NCBI GenBank assembly: GCA_964625575.1
Contig: CAZVBQ010000008.1
Span: 1 to 64,000, forward strand
Source: UTCHB3 sp964625575
Lineage (GTDB): Bacteria; Bacteroidota; Ignavibacteria; Ignavibacteriales; Ignavibacteriaceae
Length of the DNA stretch: 64,000 nt
Direction of reading: 5' to 3'
Under the pieces are notes generated by a model. It was given only the letters and a program-made list of their open reading frames with translations, was not told where the DNA came from and searched no databases. Both the position numbers and the translations under genes were made by a program. Below are positions 32,066 to 40,727 of this stretch, piece by piece; within the stretch, counting starts at the first letter, position 1; each line of letters begins with the position of its first letter.

Positions 32066-32614
32066 CTATTTCAGTCTGTTGATCGCTTCTTCGTAGGTCG
32101 ATTTTTCAACCAGGCCGACATGTTTGTCGATGATGTTGCCCTCTTTATCGATCACGAATGAAGTTGGTATGGCTTCAATTCCACCGTACGCGTTAACAAC
32201 TGCCTGATCGGCGAAAGCCACCGGGTAGTTAACCTTGTTCTGCTCGAGGAATCCGGGAACGTCGGCAATGGTTCTTTCATCATCCACCGAAATGCCGATG
32301 ATCTCAACCTTGTCACCATATTTTGCTTTAAGGTCTACCAGATCGGGAACGCCTTTACGGCAAGGTCCGCACCATGTAGCCCAGAAATCGATGATCACAA
32401 CCTTGCCTTTATAGTCGGCAAGCTTGATATTCATTCCACCTTTGGCATTTTTCAGAGAAAAGTCTGCTGCCTTACCCGGGTTTGAAGCGACGGGTTCAGG
32501 ATTGTATTTTTCAAGCTGATTGTTCGCGGGCTGATTCTCAACTTTTTTATTGCAAGAGGTCAAAGTGAGAATTGAGAGAACCAGAATTACAGGGATAAAC
32601 AGTTTTAATTTCAT
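32066..32614 (-). CDS. TlpA/ResA-like thioredoxin lipoprotein
   Basis: The start at 32614 (MKLKLFIPVILVLS) gives a lipoprotein signal with lipobox LTSC; an ORF extension further upstream lacks this feature. TCCGGAGA precedes this ATG. The 182-residue protein has a thioredoxin fold with the WCGPC active site (in FWATWCGPCRKG) and the VDDERTIADVPGFLEQNKVNYPV region typical of TlpA/AhpC-TSA-like redoxins. It reduces or oxidises thiols in the periplasm. A small membrane protein precedes it on the same strand. Confidence 0.9.
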   Translation of the reverse strand: MKLKLFIPVILVLSILTLTSCNKKVENQPANNQLEKYNPEPVASNPGKAADFSLKNAKGGMNIKLADYKGKVVIIDFWATWCGPCRKGVPDLVDLKAKYGDKVEIIGISVDDERTIADVPGFLEQNKVNYPVAFADQAVVNAYGGIEAIPTSFVIDKEGNIIDKHVGLVEKSTYEEAINRLK

Positions 32615-32673
32615 TTTATTCTCCGGATAATTTTTAAGCGGATTTGATGCACGCAAAAAAGATTGGATTCAGA

Positions 32674-32949
32674 TCACCTGAGTATAACCGTGTCTTTGGC
32701 AGAGGTATCTTTTGTTGCTGAATCGGTTTTAAGCAGATCCATCACCTTTGAGGAGTCAATTCCGGGAGGGTAGTTGCCTGTTTGCGGTTCAATTCTCGTA
32801 TTGTTCAGTATCAGAAAGAATATCACGATTATTGTGAAGATAACACCCTGGATCCAGCTTTTGTGTTTTTTATAGTACGCGAGCCACTCTGGATCCTTCT
32901 TTTCAACCGGTTTTTTACCGATCTTTCTCTCTTTTGTTTCTTTTGCCAT
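32674..32949 (-). CDS. Small single-pass membrane protein, unknown
   Basis: The 91-residue protein is basic at the N-terminus (MAKETKERKIGKKPVEKK), with one TM helix (about 34-50, IQGVIFTIIVIFFLILN) and an exterior tail with Thr/Ser/Asp. I do not recognise a family. ATCCGGA lies upstream of the ATG. It lies 59 nt before the TlpA-like gene, so a functional link to thiol redox at the membrane is possible but speculative. Confidence 0.6.
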   Translation of the reverse strand: MAKETKERKIGKKPVEKKDPEWLAYYKKHKSWIQGVIFTIIVIFFLILNNTRIEPQTGNYPPGIDSSKVMDLLKTDSATKDTSAKDTVILR

Positions 32950-33019
32950 TAAATGATGTCCGGATATTAGTTGTAAAATCAGATTCCAAAAATAGTAATG
33001 AAAAGGGTGAAAAAGACGG

Positions 33020-33060
33020 TAAATTTTTGTATCAGGAACTCATAAATAAATCTTTGCGTT
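33020..33060 (+). promoter_or_regulatory. Possible promoter of the Mrp operon
   Basis: A TTTTTG near 33025 and an AATCTTTGC near 33050, separated by about 19-20 nt, resemble the -33 / -7 layout of Bacteroidota promoters, but the -7 box deviates from TAnnTTTG. It lies about 60 nt before the mrpA start. Confidence 0.35.
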
Positions 33061-33117
33061 AAAAATTATAAATATTGATCAGAACCGTCCGAACCGGAAA
33101 AGAAAACAAAGGAACCC

Positions 33118-35412
33118 ATGGCTCTTATATTACAGGTACTTCTTCCATTCATTATAGCCCCCTTCGTCCCGTTAATAGGGAAGAAGAGCAGCGGCCGCGT
33201 GCTTGGAATTGTCCTGTCGATGGTGCCACTTGGTCTTTTCCTTCTTTTCCTTTATGACGCGTTTAACTTACCCCTTGCCGGCGCGTTACCTGTGGTATAC
33301 GAGTGGATACCGCGGATGGGGGTTGAGCTCGCTCTTCGTGCCGACGGCTTAAGCCTGCTTTTCGGCATGATCATCACGGGAATTGGTACCGCCGTCTTTC
33401 TTTTCGCCGGAGGGTATCTTGGCGATGACTCCGGTACCACAAAGTTTTACATATATATCCTGATCTTCATGGGAGCGATGCTCGGGGTGGTATTCTCCGA
33501 CAACCTGCTTCTTCTCTTTGTTTTTTGGGAACTGACCTCCCTTTCCTCCTTCCTTCTGATCGGTTTTAAGCATAAATATCTCGAGTCACGTTATGCCGCG
33601 CTTCAGGCGTTGCTGGTAACGGGATTGGGCGGACTCTCACTCCTTGCCGGCGTGATATTGATATACATCGAAGCGGGCACTTTCTCGATCTCAGCGTTGA
33701 TCGCAAACCCGGGTTTAATCACCTCAAGCGGAAACCTGACTTTGATAATGATCCTGTTGCTCGGAGGCGCGTTCACGAAATCGGCGCAGTTTCCGTTCCA
33801 TTTTTGGCTACCCAACGCGATGGAGGCACCAAGTCCCGTAAGCGCTTATCTCCATTCCGCCACAATGGTAAAGGCGGGTGTGTTTCTTGTAGCGCGGATG
33901 AACCCCGTTTTTGCTTCCACCGGATTGTGGGGCGATATACTAATGGTTTTTGGCGGTTATACAATGTTTCTCGGCGCGTTTCTCTCGCTGAAGCAGACCG
34001 ATCTTAAAAGAATTCTCGCCTATACCACCCTCAGCGTGCTCGGCACTCTTATGATGCTCACGGGCTATGGTACTGAAGCCGCTTACAAAACGATGGTGAT
34101 CTACCTGACCGCGCACTCACTGTATAAAGGCGCTCTCTTCTTGACCGCCGGGGCGGTCGATCACTCCACCGGTACACGTGACGTCAGGGTGCTTGGCGGT
34201 CTGGCGGGCAAAATGCCTGTAACAGCCTTCGCGGGAATTACCGCCGCCCTCTCAATGTCGGGTGTGATACCATTCGTTGGATTCATCGGGAAAGAGTATC
34301 TCTACTCCACCGCGCTTGACGGGGCACCAATTCTTTTCTTCGCCGTGCTGTTCACCGGAGTGGCAATGGTTTATTCTGCACTTCAGGCGGGTGTTCAGCC
34401 CTTTTTCGGAAAAGGTGGTGAGACACCAAAAGTAGCGCATGAAGGTGATTTTACCCTCTTCACGGGACCGGCGGCGGCCTCGGTTGTAAGTCTGATTCTC
34501 GGCCTGTTCGCCGCCGCGCTTCTCTCCCCAGTGGCAAGCATGGCTGTCACTTCAATTGCAGGAGTGGAATCGAGCGTGAAAACCGGACTGTGGCACGGAT
34601 TCAATGTGGTTTTTCTTCTCAGTCTGGCGACTTTGGCAGCAGGATACGGATTATTTAAAATGAGGGATAAACTCTTTCTTCTGCCCGCGGTTTACGGTCC
34701 GCTTGAGTACCTTATGCCCTCAAAGCTTTACGACAAGGCGCTGAAACTTTTAGTCAACACCTCAAAATGGCAGACTTCATTCTTTCAGAATGGCTACCTC
34801 AGGTACTACATAATCACAATTTTTGTAACCGCTCTCGCCCTCGCGGGAGGGTATTTCGTTTATCACCTCGACATTTCAAGGATCAATCCGGACAGTTCAA
34901 TCGCGCTGCATGAGATATTTGTAGGTATTGCCATTGTTTCAGGCGCGTTAATCGCGGCGGTGTCAAGCAGCAGGCTGTTCGCGGTTCTGGGGTTGGGAAT
35001 TACAGGCGCCGGTGTGGCACTAGTGTTCATCATGTATGGCGCGCCCGACCTCGCGCTTACACAGTTCGCAATCGAGACCCTTTCGGTTATTCTGTTCGTG
35101 CTCGCTATTTACAAACTACCCGGGTTTCTGAAGATATCTAACAAAGGAGCGAAAATACGCGATCTTGTTATAGCATCCTCTGTCGGGGTGTTTGTGGTTC
35201 TATTGATCCTGGCTGTTTATTCGGTTGAGAACCAGACGGTGCTTAAAGATTATTTCGCGCGGAACAGCGTGCCCGGCGGAATGGGGAGGAACATCGTGAA
35301 CGTGATCCTGGTTGATTTCAGGTCGATCGATACGATGGGTGAGATAACCGTGCTCGGGATAGCGGCACTTGGTATATATGGACTTGTAAAACTTGTCAGG
35401 AGGGATGGATAA
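33118..35412 (+). CDS. mrpA: Na+/H+ antiporter subunit A (MrpA/MnhA)
   Basis: The 764-residue polytopic membrane protein is a relative of complex I NuoL with a C-terminal DUF4040/MnhB-related extension (about 610-700, with the GAPDLALTQFAIETLSVILF motif typical of MrpA). The proton-channel part shows GAFTKSAQFPFHFWLPNAM and SAYLHSATMVKAGVFL blocks with the key Lys and Glu residues. It forms the Mrp complex with subunits B-G, exporting Na+ in exchange for H+. First gene of the operon; the mrpB start overlaps its stop by one base. Confidence 0.94.
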   Translation: MALILQVLLPFIIAPFVPLIGKKSSGRVLGIVLSMVPLGLFLLFLYDAFNLPLAGALPVVYEWIPRMGVELALRADGLSLLFGMIITGIGTAVFLFAGGYLGDDSGTTKFYIYILIFMGAMLGVVFSDNLLLLFVFWELTSLSSFLLIGFKHKYLESRYAALQALLVTGLGGLSLLAGVILIYIEAGTFSISALIANPGLITSSGNLTLIMILLLGGAFTKSAQFPFHFWLPNAMEAPSPVSAYLHSATMVKAGVFLVARMNPVFASTGLWGDILMVFGGYTMFLGAFLSLKQTDLKRILAYTTLSVLGTLMMLTGYGTEAAYKTMVIYLTAHSLYKGALFLTAGAVDHSTGTRDVRVLGGLAGKMPVTAFAGITAALSMSGVIPFVGFIGKEYLYSTALDGAPILFFAVLFTGVAMVYSALQAGVQPFFGKGGETPKVAHEGDFTLFTGPAAASVVSLILGLFAAALLSPVASMAVTSIAGVESSVKTGLWHGFNVVFLLSLATLAAGYGLFKMRDKLFLLPAVYGPLEYLMPSKLYDKALKLLVNTSKWQTSFFQNGYLRYYIITIFVTALALAGGYFVYHLDISRINPDSSIALHEIFVGIAIVSGALIAAVSSSRLFAVLGLGITGAGVALVFIMYGAPDLALTQFAIETLSVILFVLAIYKLPGFLKISNKGAKIRDLVIASSVGVFVVLLILAVYSVENQTVLKDYFARNSVPGGMGRNIVNVILVDFRSIDTMGEITVLGIAALGIYGLVKLVRRDG

Positions 35413-35828
35413 TGCCGAGCGTGATACTTCGCACGGCGATCCGGTTGATCATCCCGGGACTGTTGATATTCTCCCTTTTCCTCCTTTTCAGGGGTCACAA
35501 TGAACCCGGGGGAGGCTTTGTCGGTGGACTTGTAGCCGCTGCCGCCATCACTCTTTACACCCTTGCTTGGGGGGTGAAGAAGGCGGAGGAAATGTTCCGT
35601 GTTCAGCCACAGACAGTGATCGCCACCGGTCTCCTGATTGCCCTCCTCGCCGGTATCCCGGGCTGGATCATGGGCGGTGAATTCATGCAGGGGGTATGGC
35701 CCGGAATCGTCCTGCCCGTGATCGGGAAAGTTGGCACGCCTGTAATTTTTGATATTGGGGTTTACCTTCTGGTTACCGGAATGGTGGTAAAAGTTATTTT
35801 CACACTCGCGGCAGAGGAGGAGGCATAA
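35412..35828 (+). CDS. mrpB: Na+/H+ antiporter subunit B (MrpB/MnhB)
   Basis: The 138-residue membrane protein has about four TM helices and the family signature FRGHNEPGGGFVGGL near the N-terminus. It is a required small subunit of the Mrp complex. It overlaps mrpA and mrpC by one base at each end (TAATG-type junctions), so translation is coupled. Confidence 0.93.
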   Translation: MPSVILRTAIRLIIPGLLIFSLFLLFRGHNEPGGGFVGGLVAAAAITLYTLAWGVKKAEEMFRVQPQTVIATGLLIALLAGIPGWIMGGEFMQGVWPGIVLPVIGKVGTPVIFDIGVYLLVTGMVVKVIFTLAAEEEA

Positions 35829-36184
35829 TGGTGATTCTTCTGGCGGTTGTCACCGGTATTTTAACCACGGCGGGTGTTTACATGATCCTGCGGAGAAGTT
35901 TTGTCAGGGTTATTCTTGGTCTTGCTTTCATAGGGCACGCGGCTAATCTTCTGATATTTACCGTGGGAAGGATCACCGCGGGGAACGCGGCATTCGTACC
36001 TGAAGGAATGAGCGCGATAACAGAGCCGTTTGCCGATCCGCTGCCGCAGGCACTGATCCTCACTGCCATTGTTATCGGTTTTGGCGTGCAGGCTTTCCTG
36101 ATAGTGCTGTTCAAGCAAAACTACAAGAGTATCGGCTCAGACGATCTTGATGACATGAACACAACAGACAGGCTGGGGCAATAA
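35828..36184 (+). CDS. mrpC: Na+/H+ antiporter subunit C (MrpC/MnhC)
   Basis: The 118-residue protein is homologous to NuoK, with three TM helices (about 4-22, 26-48, 75-98). LGLAFIGHAANLLIFTVGR and DPLPQALILTAIVIGFG match the MnhC pattern, with the conserved Pro-Gln-Ala-Leu-Ile-Leu-Thr-Ala-Ile segment. It overlaps its neighbours by one base. Confidence 0.94.
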   Translation: MVILLAVVTGILTTAGVYMILRRSFVRVILGLAFIGHAANLLIFTVGRITAGNAAFVPEGMSAITEPFADPLPQALILTAIVIGFGVQAFLIVLFKQNYKSIGSDDLDDMNTTDRLGQ

Positions 36185-37689
36185 TGAAAATACTCGCTAT
36201 TCTTCCGGTTCTTATCCCGTTCCTCGCGGCAATTCTGACCCTTTTCTCCGGAAAGAGGGTGAACGCTCAGAGGGTGATTTTCTCTGTTTCATCGGGACTG
36301 GTGCTGTTGGTCTCACTCTTTCTGTTGGATCACGCTTTTAACAAGGGTGTTTACTCCTTGCAGGCGGGGGGATGGGAGGCACCGTTCGGCATCTCTTTCG
36401 TAGTGGATAAACTAAGCGCGATAATGATCGCGATCTCGGGTCTGATGGCTTTCGCCTCGTCGTTCTACGCCTTTGCCACGATTGACAGTGAAAGGGAAAA
36501 ATTCGGTTTTTACACCCTTCTTTCCACTCTTTTTATGGGCATTAACGGCAGTTTCCTTACGGGTGACATATTCAACCTGTACGTCTGGTTCGAAGTGATG
36601 TTGATGTCATCATTCGTGCTGATAGCTCTGGGTGGAACCAAGGCACAGCTTGAAGGGGCGGTCAAGTATGTCACGCTTAATCTGCTCTCCTCCACGTTTT
36701 TCCTTATAGCCGTCGGAATTCTTTATGGAATGGCGGGAACCCTGAACATGGCGGATCTCGCTGTTAAAATACCTGCTCACCCTGACGCGTGGCTCACGAC
36801 CACGGTCGCGCTTCTTTTCCTGATCGCTTTTGGTATAAAATCGGCAGTTTTTCCCCTCTTTTTCTGGTTGCCGGCGTCATATCACACTCCACCTGCGGTG
36901 GTTTCTGCGGTTTTCGCGGGAATGTTGACCAAAGTCGGGGTTTACGCCATGATCCGGGTTTTCACCCTGATATTCAGCAACAACCCTGAAGTGACCCACA
37001 CCGCTATCCTTGTAATCGCCGGATTCACCATGCTTGTTGGTGTATTGGGTGCCGCGGCACAGAACGACATCAGGAGGATACTCTCATTTCACATTGTAAG
37101 TCAGATCGGCTACATGATAATGGGGCTGGGGCTTAATTCCGCCGTTGCCGTTGCGGGAGCAGTGTTCTACATTATCCACCACATCATCGTGAAAACGAAT
37201 CTTTTCCTTATCGGAGGCGCGATAAAAGAGATAAGGGGTACTTACTCCCTTGAAAAGCTTGGTGGTGTTTACAAAGCCTATCCACTTCTCGGTCTGCTTT
37301 TCCTTGTCCCCGCGCTTTCACTCGCCGGAATTCCGCCTCTTTCCGGCTTTTGGGCGAAGTTCTCATTGGTGAAAGCCGGTTTTGAGGCAGAAGCCTGGAC
37401 GATAACCGCCCTTTCCCTTTTTGTTTCGATACTTACCCTATACTCAATGATGAAGATCTGGAACGAAGTGTTCTGGAAAGACACACCCGCGGAACATGAA
37501 GTTAGTGACAGATATATTGAGTTCTCAACCGGGAAGAAATTTTTGCTTTTCGCGCCCGCGGTTGCTCTTGCACTACTTACGCTTGTGATCGGATTTTATA
37601 CCTCCCCGTTCTTCGATGCCGCGGCGGGTTCGGCCGGTGAACTTATGAACAAGGCAGATTACATCAACAGCGTTCTGAGGTTGAAATGA
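36184..37689 (+). CDS. mrpD: Na+/H+ antiporter subunit D (MrpD/MnhD)
   Basis: The 501-residue polytopic protein is related to NuoN/NuoM. Visible blocks are YVWFEVMLMSSFVLIALGG (conserved Glu), FGIKSAVFPLFFWLPASYHTPPA (conserved Lys) and SAVFAGMLTKVGVYAMIRV (conserved Lys). It contributes the second proton-conducting subunit of the complex. The mrpE start overlaps by 4 nt. Confidence 0.94.
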   Translation: MKILAILPVLIPFLAAILTLFSGKRVNAQRVIFSVSSGLVLLVSLFLLDHAFNKGVYSLQAGGWEAPFGISFVVDKLSAIMIAISGLMAFASSFYAFATIDSEREKFGFYTLLSTLFMGINGSFLTGDIFNLYVWFEVMLMSSFVLIALGGTKAQLEGAVKYVTLNLLSSTFFLIAVGILYGMAGTLNMADLAVKIPAHPDAWLTTTVALLFLIAFGIKSAVFPLFFWLPASYHTPPAVVSAVFAGMLTKVGVYAMIRVFTLIFSNNPEVTHTAILVIAGFTMLVGVLGAAAQNDIRRILSFHIVSQIGYMIMGLGLNSAVAVAGAVFYIIHHIIVKTNLFLIGGAIKEIRGTYSLEKLGGVYKAYPLLGLLFLVPALSLAGIPPLSGFWAKFSLVKAGFEAEAWTITALSLFVSILTLYSMMKIWNEVFWKDTPAEHEVSDRYIEFSTGKKFLLFAPAVALALLTLVIGFYTSPFFDAAAGSAGELMNKADYINSVLRLK

Positions 37690-38162
37690 CGGCAAAATTT
37701 GCGCTTCATCTCGCTCTTTCGTTGTTGTGGATGTTCCTTTCGGGCAGTTTCGGTTTTATTCCGCTTGTCGAGGGGGCTGTGGTCGGACTGGGTATCATGT
37801 TCGTCCTCGATCCCGTTCTTGGCTCAAAAGGTTACATCAGGAAACTCGTAAAGGTGATTGAACTCCTCCTCTTTTTCCTTTGGGAATTGCTGGTTTCAAA
37901 CATAAAGGTGGCAATGGAAGTGCTTACACCAAAGTTCATCTCCGAGCCTTCGATCGTGGCCGTGCCGCTTTCGGTAAAAAGTGATATCGAGATAACCCTG
38001 TTGGCGAATTTGATCACGCTGACCCCGGGGACTCTAAGCATCGATGTGTCAGATGACAAATCAGTTCTGTACGTTCATATCATGTATGGAAGTGATCCTG
38101 ACAAATCAATTCAGGAGATCAAATCAGGTTTTGAAAGAAGGATCATGGAGGTGTTCGCGTGA
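37686..38162 (+). CDS. mrpE: Na+/H+ antiporter subunit E (MrpE/MnhE)
   Basis: The 158-residue protein has two or three N-terminal TM helices and a soluble C-terminal domain (about 75-158) with NLITLTPGTLSIDVSDDKSVLYVHIM, the MnhE signature. Its start overlaps mrpD (ATGA) and its stop overlaps the mrpF start. Confidence 0.92.
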   Translation: MTAKFALHLALSLLWMFLSGSFGFIPLVEGAVVGLGIMFVLDPVLGSKGYIRKLVKVIELLLFFLWELLVSNIKVAMEVLTPKFISEPSIVAVPLSVKSDIEITLLANLITLTPGTLSIDVSDDKSVLYVHIMYGSDPDKSIQEIKSGFERRIMEVFA

Positions 38163-38431
38163 TGTTCCTCGATTTTGCCATCGATTTTTCACTCGCCGTG
38201 CTCGGGTTCACAATACTCCTCGCCATAGTCCGTTTAGTGAAAGGCCCCCACACCGCCGACCGGGTAGTTGCTGCCGATTTAGTCACCTCTATTGCCATCG
38301 CCTTCATTTCGATATATTCGATCAAGACCGGCGAGACCTGGACTCTCGATGTCGGTTTGATCCTCGGTTTCGCGGGTTTCCTTGGGACAGTCGGTTACGC
38401 GTATTATTTACAACTAAGAGGGAAGAAATGA
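38162..38431 (+). CDS. mrpF: Na+/H+ antiporter subunit F (MrpF/MnhF)
   Basis: A small membrane protein of 89 residues with three TM helices and the RLVKGPHTADRVVAADL signature typical of MnhF. A GTG directly upstream at 38159 is an alternative start adding one Met; the ATG at 38162 overlaps the mrpE stop as TGATG. Its stop overlaps the mrpG start by 4 nt. Confidence 0.9.
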   Translation: MFLDFAIDFSLAVLGFTILLAIVRLVKGPHTADRVVAADLVTSIAIAFISIYSIKTGETWTLDVGLILGFAGFLGTVGYAYYLQLRGKK

Positions 38432-38751
38432 GCGAAATAATTACGGGCGTTTTCCTCATCATTGGAAGTTTGATCGTGCTTCTCGCCGGAATTGGCGTGG
38501 TAAAAATGCCTGATATCTACACACGGATGTCCGCCACTTCAAAAGCCTCCACTTTGGGGGTGTCGGTGGTACTTATAACCACCGGCTTCTTTTTCGGCAC
38601 CACCGGCATCATCACCCGCACCATACTGATCGTTGTATTCCTTATGATCACCGCGCCGGTCGCCTCACACCTTCTCGGCAAAGCCGCCTACATTAACAAA
38701 CTTCCCCTTTGGGACAAAACGAAGAGGGATGATCTTTCTGATAGAGGTTAG
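38428..38751 (+). CDS. mrpG: Na+/H+ antiporter subunit G (MrpG/MnhG)
   Basis: The 107-residue protein has three TM helices and the MnhG signature GVVKMPDIYTRMSATSKASTLG. The ATG at 38428 overlaps the mrpF stop (ATGA); a longer open frame from 38044 is a shadow of mrpE and mrpF. The last residues and the TAG stop are encoded within an AGGTTAG repeat that continues downstream, so the C-terminus (about DRG) may be repeat-derived. Confidence 0.92.
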   Translation: MSEIITGVFLIIGSLIVLLAGIGVVKMPDIYTRMSATSKASTLGVSVVLITTGFFFGTTGIITRTILIVVFLMITAPVASHLLGKAAYINKLPLWDKTKRDDLSDRG

Positions 38752-38923
38752 AGGTTAGAGGTTAGTGGTTAGTTGGGAATTATGAGTTGTAATCCTCGCC
38801 ACTCACTACTCGCCACTCACTACCATCCACGCGCAACGGGCAACGGGAAACGCGCAACCATCCACGCGCAACGGGCAACGGGCAACGCACAACGAATCCT
38901 GACCTCTTACCACTGACCACTAA
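38744..38923 (+). repeat. Composite repeat cluster: octamer arms enclosing 14-mer and 35-mer tandem repeats
   Basis: Left arm (38744-38772): AGGTTAG-type octamers starting inside mrpG. Centre: two copies of TCGCCACTCACTAC (38796-38823), then two near-identical 35-nt units (38825-38859, 38860-38894) made of CAACGGG heptamers. Right arm (38899-38922): the complement of the octamer family, so both arms can pair. No gene is present. This spans the gap before rocD. Confidence 0.75.
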
Positions 38924-38984
38924 TATCAAACCTTTTCAGTAAATTTAGTAACGGAGATTTTTAAATTATTGGAAAAGGCTTAAA

Positions 38985-40187
38985 ATGAACTCGAAAGATT
39001 ATATTGCAATAGAAGAACAGTATGGCGCGCACAATTATCATCCGTTGGATGTGGTGATCGACCGGGCTGAAGGCGTTTACATGTGGGATGTCGATGGCAA
39101 GAAGTATCTAGACTGTCTGGCTGCTTATTCGGCTGTCAATCAGGGGCATTGCCACCCGAGAATCGTCAATGTTCTTAAGGAGCAGGCTGAAAAGGTTACC
39201 CTGACTTCGAGGGCGTTCAGAAACAACCAGTTGCCTCTACTGGCGAAAGAGCTGTGCGAACTGACCGGCTATCAGATGATGCTTCCGATGAACTCGGGTG
39301 CCGAGGCAGTTGAAACCGCCCTGAAGGCCGCGCGTAAGTGGGGCCACAAGGTTAAAGGCATCTCCGAAGAAAAAGGAACGATCCTTACCTGCACCAATAA
39401 TTTTTCGGGCAGAACAATTTCAATCGTCAGTTTCTCAACAGAGGAACAGTACAAAGACGGATTTGGTCCGTTCACCCCCGGATTCCAGAATGTGGAGTAC
39501 GGCAATATTGAATCTCTGAAAGCGGCGATCACCGATGAAACCATTGCGTTCTTGATCGAGCCGATCCAGGGTGAAGCAGGTATCATAATACCACCTGATG
39601 GCTACCTTAAAGCCGCTTACGATCTTTGCAAGGCACACAATGTGTTGTTCATCGCGGATGAAATTCAGTCAGGCCTTGGCCGTTCGGGCAAACTTTTTGC
39701 CTTTGAATATGACGGTATCAGGCCCGATGTTGTGATAATAGGAAAAGCCCTTTCAGGCGGATGTTATCCTGTGTCAGCCGTGCTTTCCGACAGGGAAGTG
39801 CTGGGGGTTTTCAACCCCGGAGACCATGGTTCAACCTTTGGAGGAAATCCCTTGGGCGCGGCTGTGGCGAGGGAAAGTCTTAAAGTGCTCATTGAAGAGA
39901 AGCTCGTTGAGAACTCATTCGAGCTCGGCAATTACTTCAGGGCAAAACTTGCGGATATCCCATCCGGGCACGTTAAAGAGATCAGAGGTAAAGGGCTTTT
40001 TATCGGCGTTGAGCTGAAGGAGTCTTCAGGCGGTGCAAGAAGGTTCTGTGAGGCATTGGCTGAGCGCGGCATTCTCTGCAAGGAAACCCATACACACGTA
40101 ATTAGATTTGCTCCTCCACTTGTTATCAAGAAAGAGGAGATCGACGAGGCACTGAAGCATATCAGCGATGTTCTGATGATGCCCTGA
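38985..40187 (+). CDS. rocD: Ornithine aminotransferase
   Basis: The PLP-dependent class III aminotransferase converts ornithine and 2-oxoglutarate to glutamate semialdehyde and glutamate. The 400-residue protein shows YSAVNQGHCHPRI (49-60), the PLP-binding Lys254 (IIGKALSGGCYPVSA), IADEIQSGLGRSGK (223-236) and STFGGNPLG. The N-terminal EEQYGAHNYHPLDVV is characteristic of RocD rather than acetylornithine aminotransferase. It is preceded by a repeat cluster and TAACGGAGA, and stands alone from the Mrp operon. Confidence 0.93.
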   Translation: MNSKDYIAIEEQYGAHNYHPLDVVIDRAEGVYMWDVDGKKYLDCLAAYSAVNQGHCHPRIVNVLKEQAEKVTLTSRAFRNNQLPLLAKELCELTGYQMMLPMNSGAEAVETALKAARKWGHKVKGISEEKGTILTCTNNFSGRTISIVSFSTEEQYKDGFGPFTPGFQNVEYGNIESLKAAITDETIAFLIEPIQGEAGIIIPPDGYLKAAYDLCKAHNVLFIADEIQSGLGRSGKLFAFEYDGIRPDVVIIGKALSGGCYPVSAVLSDREVLGVFNPGDHGSTFGGNPLGAAVARESLKVLIEEKLVENSFELGNYFRAKLADIPSGHVKEIRGKGLFIGVELKESSGGARRFCEALAERGILCKETHTHVIRFAPPLVIKKEEIDEALKHISDVLMMP

Positions 40188-40241
40188 GCCACGGCATTTA
40201 ACAAAGTTTATTCTCAACCAACTAAACGATCCGGAAAAAAC

Positions 40242-40715
40242 ATGAAACTTTCTGATCTGCTAAAGACGGAACTTATTATTCCACAGCTCGCGGGAACCAC
40301 AAAAGAGGAAGTGATCAACGAAATGGTCAACATCTTCGAAGATGATCCCCGTGTCAACGATCTCGAAAAAGTGAGGACATGCGTGTTCGAGAGGGAGAAG
40401 ATCATCTCGACCGGTATCGGTAAGAACTTCGCCTTGCCACACGGAAAGACCGATGCCATCACCGAGATACTCTGCGCGTTCGGTAAAAGCACCGAACCGA
40501 TAGAGTACAATTCTCATGATGGTCAACCGGTACACCTCGTCTTTTTGCTTGTAGGCAAGGAGAACCTCGTGAGCCTGCACATCAAGCTGCTGAGCAGGAT
40601 TTCAAGAATGATGACCAAGGATGAGTTCCGCCGCAACCTCATGGAAGCGAAGACGGCTGCCGAGATCATGGAAATCTTCCGGTCAGAGGAAGAGACTTAT
40701 TACGACAACCTGTAA
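40242..40715 (+). CDS. PTS EIIA-like (PtsN-type) regulatory protein
   Basis: The 157-residue protein is a single EIIA domain of the fructose/nitrogen class, with the phosphorylated His67 in GKNFALPHGKTDA and a typical HLVFLLVG strand. No EIIB/EIIC genes adjoin it, which favours a regulatory PtsN-like role over sugar transport. ATCCGGA lies before the ATG. An unknown gene and lgt follow in the same direction at close spacing. Confidence 0.87.
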   Translation: MKLSDLLKTELIIPQLAGTTKEEVINEMVNIFEDDPRVNDLEKVRTCVFEREKIISTGIGKNFALPHGKTDAITEILCAFGKSTEPIEYNSHDGQPVHLVFLLVGKENLVSLHIKLLSRISRMMTKDEFRRNLMEAKTAAEIMEIFRSEEETYYDNL

Positions 40716-40727
40716 GATCGTGAATTA

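Noticed and set aside
38044..38427. N-terminal extension of MrpG
   Set aside because: The extension is mrpE/mrpF read in another frame; the MrpG family starts at 38428.
38796..38894. Possible CRISPR array from regular repeats
   Set aside because: The repeats are contiguous 14-mers and 35-mers without unique spacers, and no cas genes are present.
40242..40715. Complete PTS sugar transporter
   Set aside because: Only an EIIA domain is present; there are no EIIB/EIIC, HPr or EI genes nearby, so a regulatory role is more likely.
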